Assembly (NCBI GenBank): GCA_021784675.1
Contig: JAJYHR010000113.1
Location: forward strand, 1 to 32,586
Length of the DNA: 32,586 nucleotides
Reading direction: 5' to 3'
Source of the DNA: Actinomycetes bacterium
Lineage (GTDB): Bacteria > Actinomycetota > Acidimicrobiia > Acidimicrobiales > Acidimicrobiaceae
Shown here: positions 17,613 through 26,956 of the stretch, piece after piece
Numbering within the stretch: position 1 is the stretch's first letter
Layout of the letters: each line of letters starts with the position of its first letter
The notes under the pieces: generated by a model
What the model saw: the letters and a program-made list of their open reading frames with translations, nothing else
What the model was told of the DNA's origin: nothing
Databases searched by the model: none
Position numbers and translations under genes: made by a program

Positions 17613-18430
17613 TGGCAACGTACCTCGACGAGATTATGAGCTGGCACCGCGAACGGGCCAGGCAGGATACCCGGAGCATCGCCGGGCTTCTTCGTGAGGC
17701 GGAGCTGGCTTCGGCGCGCCCCGGTTTCAGGCGGGCGCTGTCGCGGCCCGAGTGTGGGATTATTGCCGAGATCAAGCGGAGGAGCCCCTCGAAGGGCGCG
17801 TTAACCGACGCGGAGGTGGTCCCCGTCAAACTTGCCCGGGAGTACGAGGAGGGAGGAGCGGCGGCGATCTCGGTCTTGACCGACGGCCGGTTCTTCGGTG
17901 GCTCGCTTCCGGACCTGGCCGCGGTTGCCAATGCGGTCGACCTGCCGCTGCTCAGGAAGGATTTCGTGGTGTCACCACGGGACCTGATCGACGCCAAGGT
18001 GGCGGGGGCGTCAGCGGCACTGGTGATCGCGGGCGCGCTTGACGACGAGGAGCTCGCCACCCTGCTGTCAGCGGCGGCGGATGTGGGGGTCGAGACCCTG
18101 GTCGAGGTGCACCATGCCGGAGAGCTGGAGCGTTTTGACCTCTCGCTTGCGGCGGCGATCGGGGTGAACCAGCGTGACTTGGAGACCTTTGCGGTTGATC
18201 GCGATCGGGCGGTGGCCGTGCGGGGGGCTATCCCGGCCGGCATCCCGGCGGTTGCGGAGTCCGGCATCGAGAGCGCCTCGGACGTGACCGCGCTGGCCCG
18301 GGTCGGTTTCTCTGCGGTGCTGGTGGGCGAGCTGGTTATGCGGTCACCAGCGCGCCGGGAGACGGTGATGGAGCTAGTGGAGGCTGGACGGAGTGTTCGT
18401 CAAGATTTGCGGGATAACCAACCAGGCTGA
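17612..18430 (+). CDS. trpC: indole-3-glycerol phosphate synthase
   Basis: YLDEIMSWHRERARQDT, GIIAEIKRRSPSKG, ISVLTDGRFFGGSLPDL, LLRKDFVVS, GVNQRDLETFAVD, VAESGIES. GTG start at 17612 inferred. Confidence 0.93.
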   Translation: MATYLDEIMSWHRERARQDTRSIAGLLREAELASARPGFRRALSRPECGIIAEIKRRSPSKGALTDAEVVPVKLAREYEEGGAAAISVLTDGRFFGGSLPDLAAVANAVDLPLLRKDFVVSPRDLIDAKVAGASAALVIAGALDDEELATLLSAAADVGVETLVEVHHAGELERFDLSLAAAIGVNQRDLETFAVDRDRAVAVRGAIPAGIPAVAESGIESASDVTALARVGFSAVLVGELVMRSPARRETVMELVEAGRSVRQDLRDNQPG

Positions 18431-19055
18431 CGCGTTGCTGGCTGTGGCCCTTGGCGCCGATGCCCTGGGTTTCGTTTTCGCACCGTCGCCGCGCCAGGTG
18501 TCGGCTGTGCAAGCGAGGAGGGTGGTGGAGCGGCTCCCCTCGGGGGTGCTCACCTTCGGGGTCTTTCGTGACGAGCTTCCCGCACGGGTTGTCGAGATTG
18601 TCCATTCGGTAGGGCTCTCCGGAGCCCAGCTTCACGGAACGGAGAGCCGGGATGCGGTCGAATACGTGGCCAAGAGGGTCAACCGGGTGATCAAAGCGGT
18701 GCCGGCGGGAAAGGGCATCTTCAACGGCGCCGCCGGCTTCAGCTCTTGGGCGCTGCTGGTGGACAACCCGGAGCCCGGCTCCGGCCAGGTGTTCGACTGG
18801 GCCCTGATGGACGGCATTCCTCCGGGCCGGAGGGTGATTCTCGCGGGCGGTCTCACCCCCGCGAACGTGGCGAACGCCATCAGGGTTGTGGATCCCTTCG
18901 GTGTCGACGTCTCGAGCGGCGTGGAGGCCTCCCCCGGGCACAAGGACCCGGCGGCGTTGCGGGCGTTCATCCGGGAGGCGCGGGCCGCCGCCCCGGAGGC
19001 GGCAGACTTTCCGGATGATCTGGAGATTTTCGACGTGGAAGGAGACCGTACTTGA
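18393..19055 (+). CDS. trpF: phosphoribosylanthranilate isomerase
   Basis: [81 protein letters not shown] start. Confidence 0.94.
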   Translation: MFVKICGITNQADALLAVALGADALGFVFAPSPRQVSAVQARRVVERLPSGVLTFGVFRDELPARVVEIVHSVGLSGAQLHGTESRDAVEYVAKRVNRVIKAVPAGKGIFNGAAGFSSWALLVDNPEPGSGQVFDWALMDGIPPGRRVILAGGLTPANVANAIRVVDPFGVDVSSGVEASPGHKDPAALRAFIREARAAAPEAADFPDDLEIFDVEGDRT

Positions 19056-20221
19056 GCGTCATGGGGCACCCGGATCCGACGGGGCGATTTGGCGAGTTTG
19101 GCGGGCGGTTCGTCCCGGAACCGCTGATGCCGGCGGTGATCGAGCTGGAGAGGACCTTCGAGGAGGCCTGGGCTGATCCCGCCTTTCGTGACGAATACCA
19201 CCGGATCCTCCGGGAGTACGCTGGGCGGCCCACGCCGCTCTACCACGCGAGGCGGCTCTCGGAAAGCCTGGGGGTCGACCTCTGGCTAAAGCGCGAAGAT
19301 CTTGCCCACACCGGCTCCCACAAGATCAACAACGTCATCGGGCAGGCCCTGCTGGCGCAGCGGCTGGGCAAAACCCGACTGATCGCGGAGACCGGAGCCG
19401 GCCAGCACGGGGTGGCAACTGCGACCGCCGCGGCGCTGTTTGGCCTTGAGTGCCAGGTATTTATGGGAGAGGTGGACGTCAAGCGCCAGGCCCTCAACGT
19501 CTTTCGGATGCAGCTGCTCGGTGCCGAGGTTGTACCGGTCTCGTCGGGTTCGCGAACGCTGAAGGACGCGGTTAACGAGGCGATGAGGAACTGGGTGTCG
19601 TGCCTGGAGACTTCGCACTACTGCATCGGCTCGGTGATGGGGCCGCACCCCTACCCGTATATCGTTAGGGAGTTCCAGCGAGTGGTCGGGGAGGAGGCAA
19701 GCATCCAGTTCGAGGCGGCCACCGGCAAGAGCCCGGAGTGGGTAGTGGCCTGCGTCGGCGGGGGATCGAACGCCGCCGGAACCTTTGCCGGCTTTGTTGA
19801 CTCCTCCGCAAGGCTGGTGGGAGTTGAGCCCGAGGGCGGTGCCGCGATCGGAAGGGGTGTCGTCGGCGTGGTGCACGGGATGGAATCGATGTTCCTACAG
19901 GACGAGTTTGGCCAGGTCGAGGAGGCACAGTCGATCTCAGCCGGGCTCGACTATCCGGGAGTGGGCCCGGAGCACGCCCACCTCGCCGCCATCGGTAGGG
20001 CTAGCTACGAGTCGGTGAGCGACGCCGAGGTCCTCGATGCAGTCCGGATTCTGGCCCGCTCTGAGGGGATCATCCCCGCACTGGAGTCGGCTCATGCGGT
20101 GGCGTGGGTCATCAGGGAGCGGGAAAGGTTCGGGGACGGAGACTCCGTACTGGTTACGCTGTCGGGCCGCGGGGACAAGGACGCCGAGACGATAGCCAAC
20201 GCCACCGGGGCGGGGCTGTGA
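19052..20221 (+). CDS. trpB: tryptophan synthase beta chain
   Basis: [72 protein letters not shown] in a TTGA overlap (alternative ATG 19061). Confidence 0.96.
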   Translation: MSVMGHPDPTGRFGEFGGRFVPEPLMPAVIELERTFEEAWADPAFRDEYHRILREYAGRPTPLYHARRLSESLGVDLWLKREDLAHTGSHKINNVIGQALLAQRLGKTRLIAETGAGQHGVATATAAALFGLECQVFMGEVDVKRQALNVFRMQLLGAEVVPVSSGSRTLKDAVNEAMRNWVSCLETSHYCIGSVMGPHPYPYIVREFQRVVGEEASIQFEAATGKSPEWVVACVGGGSNAAGTFAGFVDSSARLVGVEPEGGAAIGRGVVGVVHGMESMFLQDEFGQVEEAQSISAGLDYPGVGPEHAHLAAIGRASYESVSDAEVLDAVRILARSEGIIPALESAHAVAWVIRERERFGDGDSVLVTLSGRGDKDAETIANATGAGL

Positions 20222-20994
20222 CCGGCCTGGAGACCAAGCTCAGAGCGCTGAGGGACGGGGGCCGCAAGCTGGTCGTCCCGTACCTGATGGCGGCTACTAC
20301 ACCCGGCTGGACCGAGTACCTGCTGGCGGCGGAGGCCGGGGGCGCGGACGCCATCGAGGTGGGAATTCCGTTTTCGGACCCGAGCATGGACGGGGTGGTC
20401 ATCCAGCGTGCCGGCGAGCTCGCGCTGGGCAGGGGGGCGAATCCTTTTGGGATTCTCGCGGAGCTCAGGGGGATCTCGCTCGGGATCCCGATGCTGGTGA
20501 TGACGTATTACAACCTCTTCTACAGGGCGGGACTGGACCGGATGGCCGGGATGCTTGCGGAAGCCGGGGTCGAGGGAGTTATCCTGCCCGACCTCCCCCT
20601 TGAGGAGGCCGGGCCGTGGATTGAGGCGGCGTCGCCGGGCATCGCCACCGTCCAGCTGATCTCGCCGATCACGGAGGGCGAGCGGCTGGCACGGGTTGTC
20701 GCCGCTTCGGAGGGGTTTGTCTACGGGGTCGGCCTGATGGGGATTACTGGGGAGCGGCTGAAGCTTGCTGAAACCGCCACCGGTGTGGCCAGGCGGATCA
20801 AGGCGGTCTCGGATAAGGTGGTCTGTGTCGGCGTCGGGGTCTCGTCCCCGGAGCAGGCGGCAGAGGTGGTAGCCGCGGGATCAGACGGAGTCGTAGTCGG
20901 CTCGGCACTGGTGCGAAGGGTACTTGAAGGTGCACGCCCGCAGGTGATAGAGGAGTTTGTCGGGGGATTACGTTCGGCTGTCGATCGAGGTTGA
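20218..20994 (+). CDS. trpA: tryptophan synthase alpha chain (divergent)
   Basis: [80 protein letters not shown] start in a GTGA overlap with trpB. Confidence 0.9.
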   Translation: MTGLETKLRALRDGGRKLVVPYLMAATTPGWTEYLLAAEAGGADAIEVGIPFSDPSMDGVVIQRAGELALGRGANPFGILAELRGISLGIPMLVMTYYNLFYRAGLDRMAGMLAEAGVEGVILPDLPLEEAGPWIEAASPGIATVQLISPITEGERLARVVAASEGFVYGVGLMGITGERLKLAETATGVARRIKAVSDKVVCVGVGVSSPEQAAEVVAAGSDGVVVGSALVRRVLEGARPQVIEEFVGGLRSAVDRG

Positions 20995-21011
20995 TCCGAA
21001 AGGGTACAGAG

Positions 21012-22028
21012 ATGGATATTGGTTTTGTAGGTCTCGGCAGGATGGGTGCGAATATGGCGGTGCGGCTGGCTGCGCGGGGCCATTCGGTCTCGGGTTACGA
21101 CGCCGCAGCCGGGGCCCGCGACTCGGCTCGGAAGGACGGGATCAAAGTTGCGAACTCCCTGGAGGAGCTGATTGACGGGCTGGCTGCGCCGAGGGTTCTC
21201 TGGCTCATGCTCCCGGCAGCGATCACCGAGGCGGTTGTGGGGGAGCTGGAGGGGCTGCTCGACGCGGGCGACGTTGTGGTCGACGGTGGGAATGGCAACT
21301 ACCTCGCCGATGTGGCGCACGCCAAGCGGCTCGCCGAAAAGGGCATCGGCCACCTTGACTGCGGTACCAGTGGTGGTGTCTGGGGCCGCGAGCGCGGTTA
21401 CTGCCTCATGATCGGGGGCGAGCGGGCCGTCTTCGACGAGCTGCACTCCGTATTTCACGACCTCGCACCGGGAGTGGGGGCCGCGCCGAGAACCGCCGAG
21501 ACCGGCGGCGTTAGCGACGCGGAGGAGGGTTTCCTCTACTGTGGAGACCACGGTGCCGGCCACTTCGTGAAGATGGTCCACAACGGGATCGAGTACGGGA
21601 TGATGGCCTCCCTGGCGGAGGGGTTTGCTATCCTGCAGTCGGCCGGCATCGGCAGGGAGGCGCGCGCCGCAACCGCCGAGGTGGCTCCACTGGAGAACCC
21701 GGAGGCCTACTCCTATGCCATCCCCGTCCCCGAGGTTGCGGAGCTCTGGCGGCGCGGGAGCGTCGTCTCCTCCTGGCTTCTCGATCTCACCGCGTCGGCG
21801 ATGGCTAAGGATCCGGAGCTCTCCGCCTTCGAGGGGAGGGTGTCCGACTCCGGCGAGGGGCGGTGGACCGCAAAGGCGGCGATCGACGAAGGGGTCCCGG
21901 CGCCGACGATCCTCGCTGCGCTCAACTCGCGCTTCGCGTCGCAGGGGGCTGGGACGTATTCAGGCAAGGTGCTTTCGGCGATGCGAAGTGAGTTTGGCGG
22001 CCATAGCGAGCTCACCGGGCAGGGCTAA
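21012..22028 (+). CDS. gnd: 6-phosphogluconate dehydrogenase, decarboxylating (short form)
   Basis: IGFVGLGRMGANMAVRLAARGH, DGGNGNYLADVAHAKRLAEKGIGHLDCGTSGGVWGRERGYCLMIGG, HFVKMVHNGIEYGMM. Confidence 0.92.
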   Translation: MDIGFVGLGRMGANMAVRLAARGHSVSGYDAAAGARDSARKDGIKVANSLEELIDGLAAPRVLWLMLPAAITEAVVGELEGLLDAGDVVVDGGNGNYLADVAHAKRLAEKGIGHLDCGTSGGVWGRERGYCLMIGGERAVFDELHSVFHDLAPGVGAAPRTAETGGVSDAEEGFLYCGDHGAGHFVKMVHNGIEYGMMASLAEGFAILQSAGIGREARAATAEVAPLENPEAYSYAIPVPEVAELWRRGSVVSSWLLDLTASAMAKDPELSAFEGRVSDSGEGRWTAKAAIDEGVPAPTILAALNSRFASQGAGTYSGKVLSAMRSEFGGHSELTGQG

Positions 22029-23638
22029 CCGGTGCGCCGCTGCTCCATGCGCCGGCGGATCAGATCCCTTCGTGCCTTTAGCTCGGAGTAGCTCATAGCC
22101 TCGAGCTCGGCATCGACGCCGAGGCTCGCCTTGAACCCGGATAGGTCGATCAGCTCCGCGCTTACCGGGACGCCGATCTCGCTGGAGATCTGCGCTCCGT
22201 AACGGGTCATGAAGTACGAGGCCAGATAGGTTATCTCCGCGAACAGGTCGATCTCCGGGGCTAGGTTGGCGAGCGACGAATCGATGAAGATCATGTTCTT
22301 TACGAAGAGCATCAGCTCCTTGGGGAGGCGGGCTCCGTAGCCGAGGAGGGCCTTGGTCAAGCCTTGGATCTCCGAGACCAGCTGTTCTGGGGTCATCTGG
22401 GTTGGATCCGGGGTGGGCTGGTCGAGTCCGAGCTCCTCTATGGCGGCGTCGATGTCGGTAGTTGGCGGAAGAGCGCCAAGCTCGGTAAGCGACTGGACCT
22501 GGCCACGGAGATCGTTCATGGACGCCGCCATCAGGAGCCGTAGGAACGCAAGCCGCTTCCGCTCAGTCAACCTACCGGTGATGCCAAAGTCGAGGAGGGC
22601 CACCTTCCCGTCCGGCTGGACGAAGAGGTTTCCACCATGGAGGTCTCCGTGGAAGACGCCGTGGAGCATCGCTCCCTCAAGGAAGCCGACCAGCGCCGCC
22701 CGCACCACGGCAGCCGTGTCGATCCCGGCCTCGCGCATCCCGGTGACGTCGTCCCACCGGAAGCCGTCGAGGCGCTCCATAACCAGGACGCGCCGGGTCA
22801 CCAGGTTCGGATGCGGCCGGGGTACCACGATCGCCCGCTGGTCGGTGGCAGCGAGAACCTGAGCGATGTCAAGCATGTTGGCGGCCTCGAGGCGGAAGTC
22901 GAGCTCCTCGACTATGGTCTCAGCGAAGAGCTCGACCAGCGCCGGGGGGTTGGCGAGGGCGGCCACCGGGATCCTCCCGACCAGGTGAGGAGTGATCCAG
23001 CTCATCGCGTTCAGGTCTCTCCTCACCAGCGCGGCCACCCGGGAACGCTGGACCTTCACGGCCACTGGCGTGCCGTCGCGGAGCTTGGCGTAGTAGAGCT
23101 GGGCGATCGAGGCGGCTGCGACAGGGGTGGTGTCGAAGTCAGAGAAGAAGGCGCCGATCGGCCCGCCCAGATCCTCTTCGATGGTCCTCTTGACGATGGG
23201 GAACGGCTCTGCCGGCACCCGGTCGCGCAGCTGGCCGAACTCCTCGACCAGCTCCTTTGGGAAGATTCCCTCACCGGAGGAGATGATCTGCCCGAGCTTT
23301 ATGTAGGTCGGGCCCAGTGCCTCGAAGGCCCGCCTGAGGCGCCGGGAGAGGCCTTGCCGGGAGCGCTCCCGCCCTTTGTGCCGGTCGAGCTGTCGCCAGA
23401 GGAGGAGCGCGCTCCCCAGCCGGAAGCCGGTGCCGAGCACCCGGCGGGCTGGAGGAAGGGTGCCGTGGCGGATTAGGTCCGGGATCCGCTTCCGGGTGGC
23501 CACCCGGAGCGGGCCGGTGCCCGGAAGCCACTCGAGGCGGCCGGGGACGAGTACCCACGGAGGTGTACTGGAGAAGGAGCCGAAGGCAAGGTCGGCAGGG
23601 GAGGGCTCCTCGTGATCCTGGCTCATCCCCATGAGCAT
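22025..23638 (-). CDS. ABC1/UbiB-family atypical kinase
   Basis: 537 aa; TYIKLGQIISS (KxGQ), AAASIAQLYYAKLRDGTPVAVKVQR, GVFHGDLHGGNLFVQPDGKVALLDFGITGRL. Start could be the ATG at 23626. Confidence 0.92.
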   Translation of the reverse strand: MLMGMSQDHEEPSPADLAFGSFSSTPPWVLVPGRLEWLPGTGPLRVATRKRIPDLIRHGTLPPARRVLGTGFRLGSALLLWRQLDRHKGRERSRQGLSRRLRRAFEALGPTYIKLGQIISSGEGIFPKELVEEFGQLRDRVPAEPFPIVKRTIEEDLGGPIGAFFSDFDTTPVAAASIAQLYYAKLRDGTPVAVKVQRSRVAALVRRDLNAMSWITPHLVGRIPVAALANPPALVELFAETIVEELDFRLEAANMLDIAQVLAATDQRAIVVPRPHPNLVTRRVLVMERLDGFRWDDVTGMREAGIDTAAVVRAALVGFLEGAMLHGVFHGDLHGGNLFVQPDGKVALLDFGITGRLTERKRLAFLRLLMAASMNDLRGQVQSLTELGALPPTTDIDAAIEELGLDQPTPDPTQMTPEQLVSEIQGLTKALLGYGARLPKELMLFVKNMIFIDSSLANLAPEIDLFAEITYLASYFMTRYGAQISSEIGVPVSAELIDLSGFKASLGVDAELEAMSYSELKARRDLIRRRMEQRRTG

Positions 23639-23657
23639 AATTGGGAAAAGCTGATGG

Positions 23658-23729
23658 CTTCCCGCGCTGGCCGGCGGCCCGTTTCCCCGGGCGGACCCGG
23701 CTGCTGACCAGCTCGGCCAGCGCGGGAAG
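23658..23729 (-). terminator. 16-bp perfect inverted repeat between fabF end and the UbiB-like gene; possible terminator or attenuator
   Basis: CTTCCCGCGCTGGCCG (23658-23673) / CGGCCAGCGCGGGAAG (23714-23729), 40-nt loop; on the minus strand followed by CCATCAGCTTTTCCC. Confidence 0.55.
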
Positions 23730-23735
23730 TGGATC

Positions 23736-24944
23736 TCAGTAGCCCGGAGGCGGACCGAAGACGATGCAGGAGTTGTGCCCCCCGAATCCGAAGGAGTTCG
23801 AGAGCACGTACCCGCCGCTGAAAGGGCGCGACTCTTTGAGTACTACGTCGATATCGACGCCGGGGTCGAGTTCGAGGGTGTTGGCGGTGGGAGGTATCAG
23901 TCGGTTCTCGTAGGTGAGGGCTACGGCAACCGCCTCCAACGCCCCAGCGGCCCCAAGTGCATGCCCCAGCGCCCCTTTTATCGAGGTGGCCGGAGGGTTG
24001 TGGGGACCGAAGACTGCCCGGATCGCGGTGGCCTCGGCGAGGTCGTTGAGCGGAGTGGAGGTTCCGTGCGCGTTGATGTGGGTGATATCGGTTGCGCTGA
24101 TCCCGGCGTCCTCTATGGCCATGGCCATCGCGGCGCGGGCTCCGGTCCCTCCAGGGGCGGGAGCGGTGATATGGTAGGCGTCCGCGGTGGAAGCCACACC
24201 CTCGATCGTCGCGTAAACCCTCGCTCCCCGGCGCAGCGCGTGCTCGAGCTCCTCAAGGACGATGACCCCCGCCCCCTCTCCCATGACGAAGCCATCCCGG
24301 TTCCGGTCGAAAGGCCGGGACAGGAACTCTTTGGAGAGAGCGGTCATGTTGGTAAAGCCCGCAGTGGCCGCCCGGGTTATCGCAGCCTCGGCGCCCCCGG
24401 TGAAGGCCATATCCACGCGACCCGAGGCCACCAGTGCTGCCGCGCTGGCCATGGCGTGGTTCGAGGCGGCGCAGGCGGTGACGGTGGTCTCGCACGGGCC
24501 CTGAAACCCGAATCGCATCGAGATCGAGGCCGAGTTTGAGTTCGCCATCATCAGCGGGACCAGGAACGGGGTAACCCGCGAGTAACCACGCTGCTCACCG
24601 ACGATCACCTGGTTCTCCAGGCTTTCGAGCCCACCGACTCCGGTCCCCATCATCACGGCGACCTTGGCGGGATCGATCTCGGGCCGGCCGGCGTCCTCAA
24701 AGGCCATATCGGCAGCGGCTACACCCATCTGGTTGTAGCGGTCGTGCCGGCGGATCTCCTTGGGTCCAAGCCAGATAGTGGGGTCGAAGTCCGCGGCCCG
24801 CTTGGGTCCGCCGGGGCTGGAAGGGTTGTTCACACCCTTCCAGAAGGCTTCAAGCCCTACGCCGGCAACCGACACCACTCCTAGCCCGGTGATCGCAACC
24901 CGCCGGGAAGCGTGCCGAGGATTGTCGCCGAACTCTACTCTCAT
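23736..24944 (-). CDS. fabF: 3-oxoacyl-ACP synthase II
   Basis: 402 aa; VAITGLGVVS, TACAASNHAM (catalytic Cys), INAHGTSTPLND, SIKGALGHALGAAGALE, SNSFGFGGHNSCIVF. Confidence 0.95.
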   Translation of the reverse strand: MRVEFGDNPRHASRRVAITGLGVVSVAGVGLEAFWKGVNNPSSPGGPKRAADFDPTIWLGPKEIRRHDRYNQMGVAAADMAFEDAGRPEIDPAKVAVMMGTGVGGLESLENQVIVGEQRGYSRVTPFLVPLMMANSNSASISMRFGFQGPCETTVTACAASNHAMASAAALVASGRVDMAFTGGAEAAITRAATAGFTNMTALSKEFLSRPFDRNRDGFVMGEGAGVIVLEELEHALRRGARVYATIEGVASTADAYHITAPAPGGTGARAAMAMAIEDAGISATDITHINAHGTSTPLNDLAEATAIRAVFGPHNPPATSIKGALGHALGAAGALEAVAVALTYENRLIPPTANTLELDPGVDIDVVLKESRPFSGGYVLSNSFGFGGHNSCIVFGPPPGY

Positions 24945-25183
24945 CCAAGCTTCCCGTATACGAGATCAAACGCCTTCCCGATAGTGTCGACTCCCTCAAG
25001 CTCGGACTCGGGAACGGTGATCGAAAACTCGTCCTCGAGTGCCATGATCAGCTCGACCAGATCGAGGCTGTCCGCGTCGAGATCGCCGGCGAAGCTCGCC
25101 TCCGGCTTGATCTGGTCCTTGGTGACGCCCAGCACCTTCACTGCACAATCGCTGAATCGCTCGAATGCTTCGTCTCGGTCCAT
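24941..25183 (-). CDS. acpP: acyl carrier protein
   Basis: 80 aa; DLDADSLDLVELIMALEDEFSI (phosphopantetheine Ser in DSL). SD AAAGGAGAG. Confidence 0.96.
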   Translation of the reverse strand: MDRDEAFERFSDCAVKVLGVTKDQIKPEASFAGDLDADSLDLVELIMALEDEFSITVPESELEGVDTIGKAFDLVYGKLG

Positions 25184-25196
25184 CTTGGTTCTCTCC

Positions 25197-25281
25197 TTTC
25201 AGATCCACTGAAACCGCCGGCACGAAGCCGGCACCTTGCGCCCCGCTTGGGGCTCAAGCCTTTTTGGGGCCTAAAGCCCCA
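25197..25281 (-). other. four tandem stem-loops in the fabG-acpP intercistronic region
   Basis: 25197-25213 TTTCAG/CTGAAA; 25216-25232 GCCGGC/GCCGGC; 25240-25253 GCCCC/GGGGC; 25265-25281 TGGGGC/GCCCCA, all perfect arms with 4-5 nt loops. Confidence 0.6.
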
Positions 25282-25990
25282 TCGCCAATCCCCCGTCCAC
25301 GGGGATAATCGCACCTGATACGTAGCTCGCGCCTGGGGATACCAGGAACACCACCAGCGGCGCCACCTCCTCGGGAGTTCCGGTGCGGCCCAGCGGGACC
25401 TGGCCGGTGATGGCTCCGATGCGCTCGGCTCCCGCGTCGTGCAGCAACTTGGTCTCGATCGCTCCCGGTGCGATGACATTCGCGGTGATCCCCCGGGAAC
25501 CGACCTCCCTCGCCACCGATCGGGCGAGTCCGATCAGGCCCGCCTTGGCGGCGGCGTAGCTGGCCTGACCGGGTCCGCCCGCGAGCGCCACTATGGACGA
25601 GATCAGCACGACCCGCCCGTACCGTTCCTTCAGCATCTGCGGCAGGACCGCCTTGGTCAGGCGGAAGGCGGAGGTCAGGTTGATCTCCATCATCCTGTTC
25701 CAGCTATCGTCGGAGATGCGGAGCAGGAGGGCGTCGTCGGTGGTCCCCGCGTTGCCGACCAGGGCTCCCACCGGTCCAAAGCGGTCGCGCGCCTCCTTTA
25801 CGGCCGTGGCAATCTGGGCAGGGTCGGTGATGTCCAGCTGGAGCGGGAAGCACCGCTCCTCCTTCCGGAGGTCATCAGGGAGTTGCTGGCTGTGGAAGGT
25901 CGCCGTGACCTCGTGCCCGGCGGCGAGGAGCGCGCGGGCTGAGGCCAGGCCGATTCCGGACGCCGCTCCGGTGAGCAGGACGTGGCTCAT
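25271..25990 (-). CDS. fabG: 3-oxoacyl-ACP reductase (SDR)
   Basis: [72 protein letters not shown]. Start MSHVLLTG at 25990, TCAT overlap with fabH stop. Confidence 0.92.
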   Translation of the reverse strand: MSHVLLTGAASGIGLASARALLAAGHEVTATFHSQQLPDDLRKEERCFPLQLDITDPAQIATAVKEARDRFGPVGALVGNAGTTDDALLLRISDDSWNRMMEINLTSAFRLTKAVLPQMLKERYGRVVLISSIVALAGGPGQASYAAAKAGLIGLARSVAREVGSRGITANVIAPGAIETKLLHDAGAERIGAITGQVPLGRTGTPEEVAPLVVFLVSPGASYVSGAIIPVDGGLAMGL

Positions 25991-26904
25991 CCCCACCTCA
26001 CCACCAGGGACGCCCAAGTCATGCCGGCTCCGAAGCCGGTGAAGAGCACGAGATCTCCATCGTGGAGGCGACCGGCGTCGCCCGCATCTGCGAGGGCAAG
26101 CGGAATGGAGGCCGAGGAGGTGTTTCCGGTCCGGTCCAGGACGATCGCGGTCCGGTCTCGCGGGATTCCGAGGCGCTGGTTGGCCGCCTCAATGATCCGG
26201 AGGTTGGCTTGGTGGGGGACGAGGAGGGAGACGTCGTCTCCGGTCAGTCCGGCCTGCTTTAGCGCCTTTTCGGAGGAGCCGATCATCACCCGGACGGCGC
26301 GCTTGAACACCTCGCGGCCCTCCATGTACATGCAGCCGCCATGGTCGCAGTAGAGGATCGGGCGGGCGGAGCCGTCGACTCCGAGATCCCAGCCCAGGAA
26401 GCTCTCCTCCTCGCTCCGCTCGACCACCACCGCGCCGGCGCCGTCGGCGAAGAGCACGGCGGTGGAACGGTCGTTCTGATCGGTGATCCGGGAGAGGGTG
26501 TCTGAGCCGATCACGAGGATCCGGTTCATGCCTATGTCGATGAGGCCGCGCGCTACTACCAGGGCATATACGAAGCCCGCGCAGGCGGCGTTGATATCCA
26601 TCGCCGCGCCTCGGGTGCCGAGCTCGTTGGAGACGTCGGCAGAGGTGGCGGGAACCGTCTGGTCGGGCGTGGTGGTAGAGAGGATAACGAAGTCGATGTC
26701 GTCTCCGGTGAGGCCATGGCGGTCCATCGCGTCCCGCCCAGCGGCGACCGCGAGGGAACCGGTGGTGCCGCCAAAGTGGCGCTGCCGGATCCCGGTCCTT
26801 TCGGTGATCCACTGGTCAGAGGTGTCGAGGTATGCCGCAAAGTCAGCATTGGTGACGACCTTCTCCGGAAGGGCCGCCCCGTATCCGGCTATTCTTGCTC
26901 CCAT
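25987..26904 (-). CDS. fabH: 3-oxoacyl-ACP synthase III
   Basis: [32 protein letters not shown] (Cys), [13 protein letters not shown] (His), [15 protein letters not shown] (Asn). ATG 26904 with upstream GGGAG. Confidence 0.95.
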   Translation of the reverse strand: MGARIAGYGAALPEKVVTNADFAAYLDTSDQWITERTGIRQRHFGGTTGSLAVAAGRDAMDRHGLTGDDIDFVILSTTTPDQTVPATSADVSNELGTRGAAMDINAACAGFVYALVVARGLIDIGMNRILVIGSDTLSRITDQNDRSTAVLFADGAGAVVVERSEEESFLGWDLGVDGSARPILYCDHGGCMYMEGREVFKRAVRVMIGSSEKALKQAGLTGDDVSLLVPHQANLRIIEAANQRLGIPRDRTAIVLDRTGNTSSASIPLALADAGDAGRLHDGDLVLFTGFGAGMTWASLVVRWG

Positions 26905-26956
26905 CTGTCTCCCTTTGTCATGGCCCAGGGCCTTGGTTCTTGAACGTGCAGGCGGG

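Noticed and set aside
25240-25281. Intrinsic terminator between fabG and acpP
   Set aside because: On the transcribed (minus) sense strand the hairpins are followed by AAAAAGG rather than a U-tract; the TTTTT lies on the other strand, where there is no gene.
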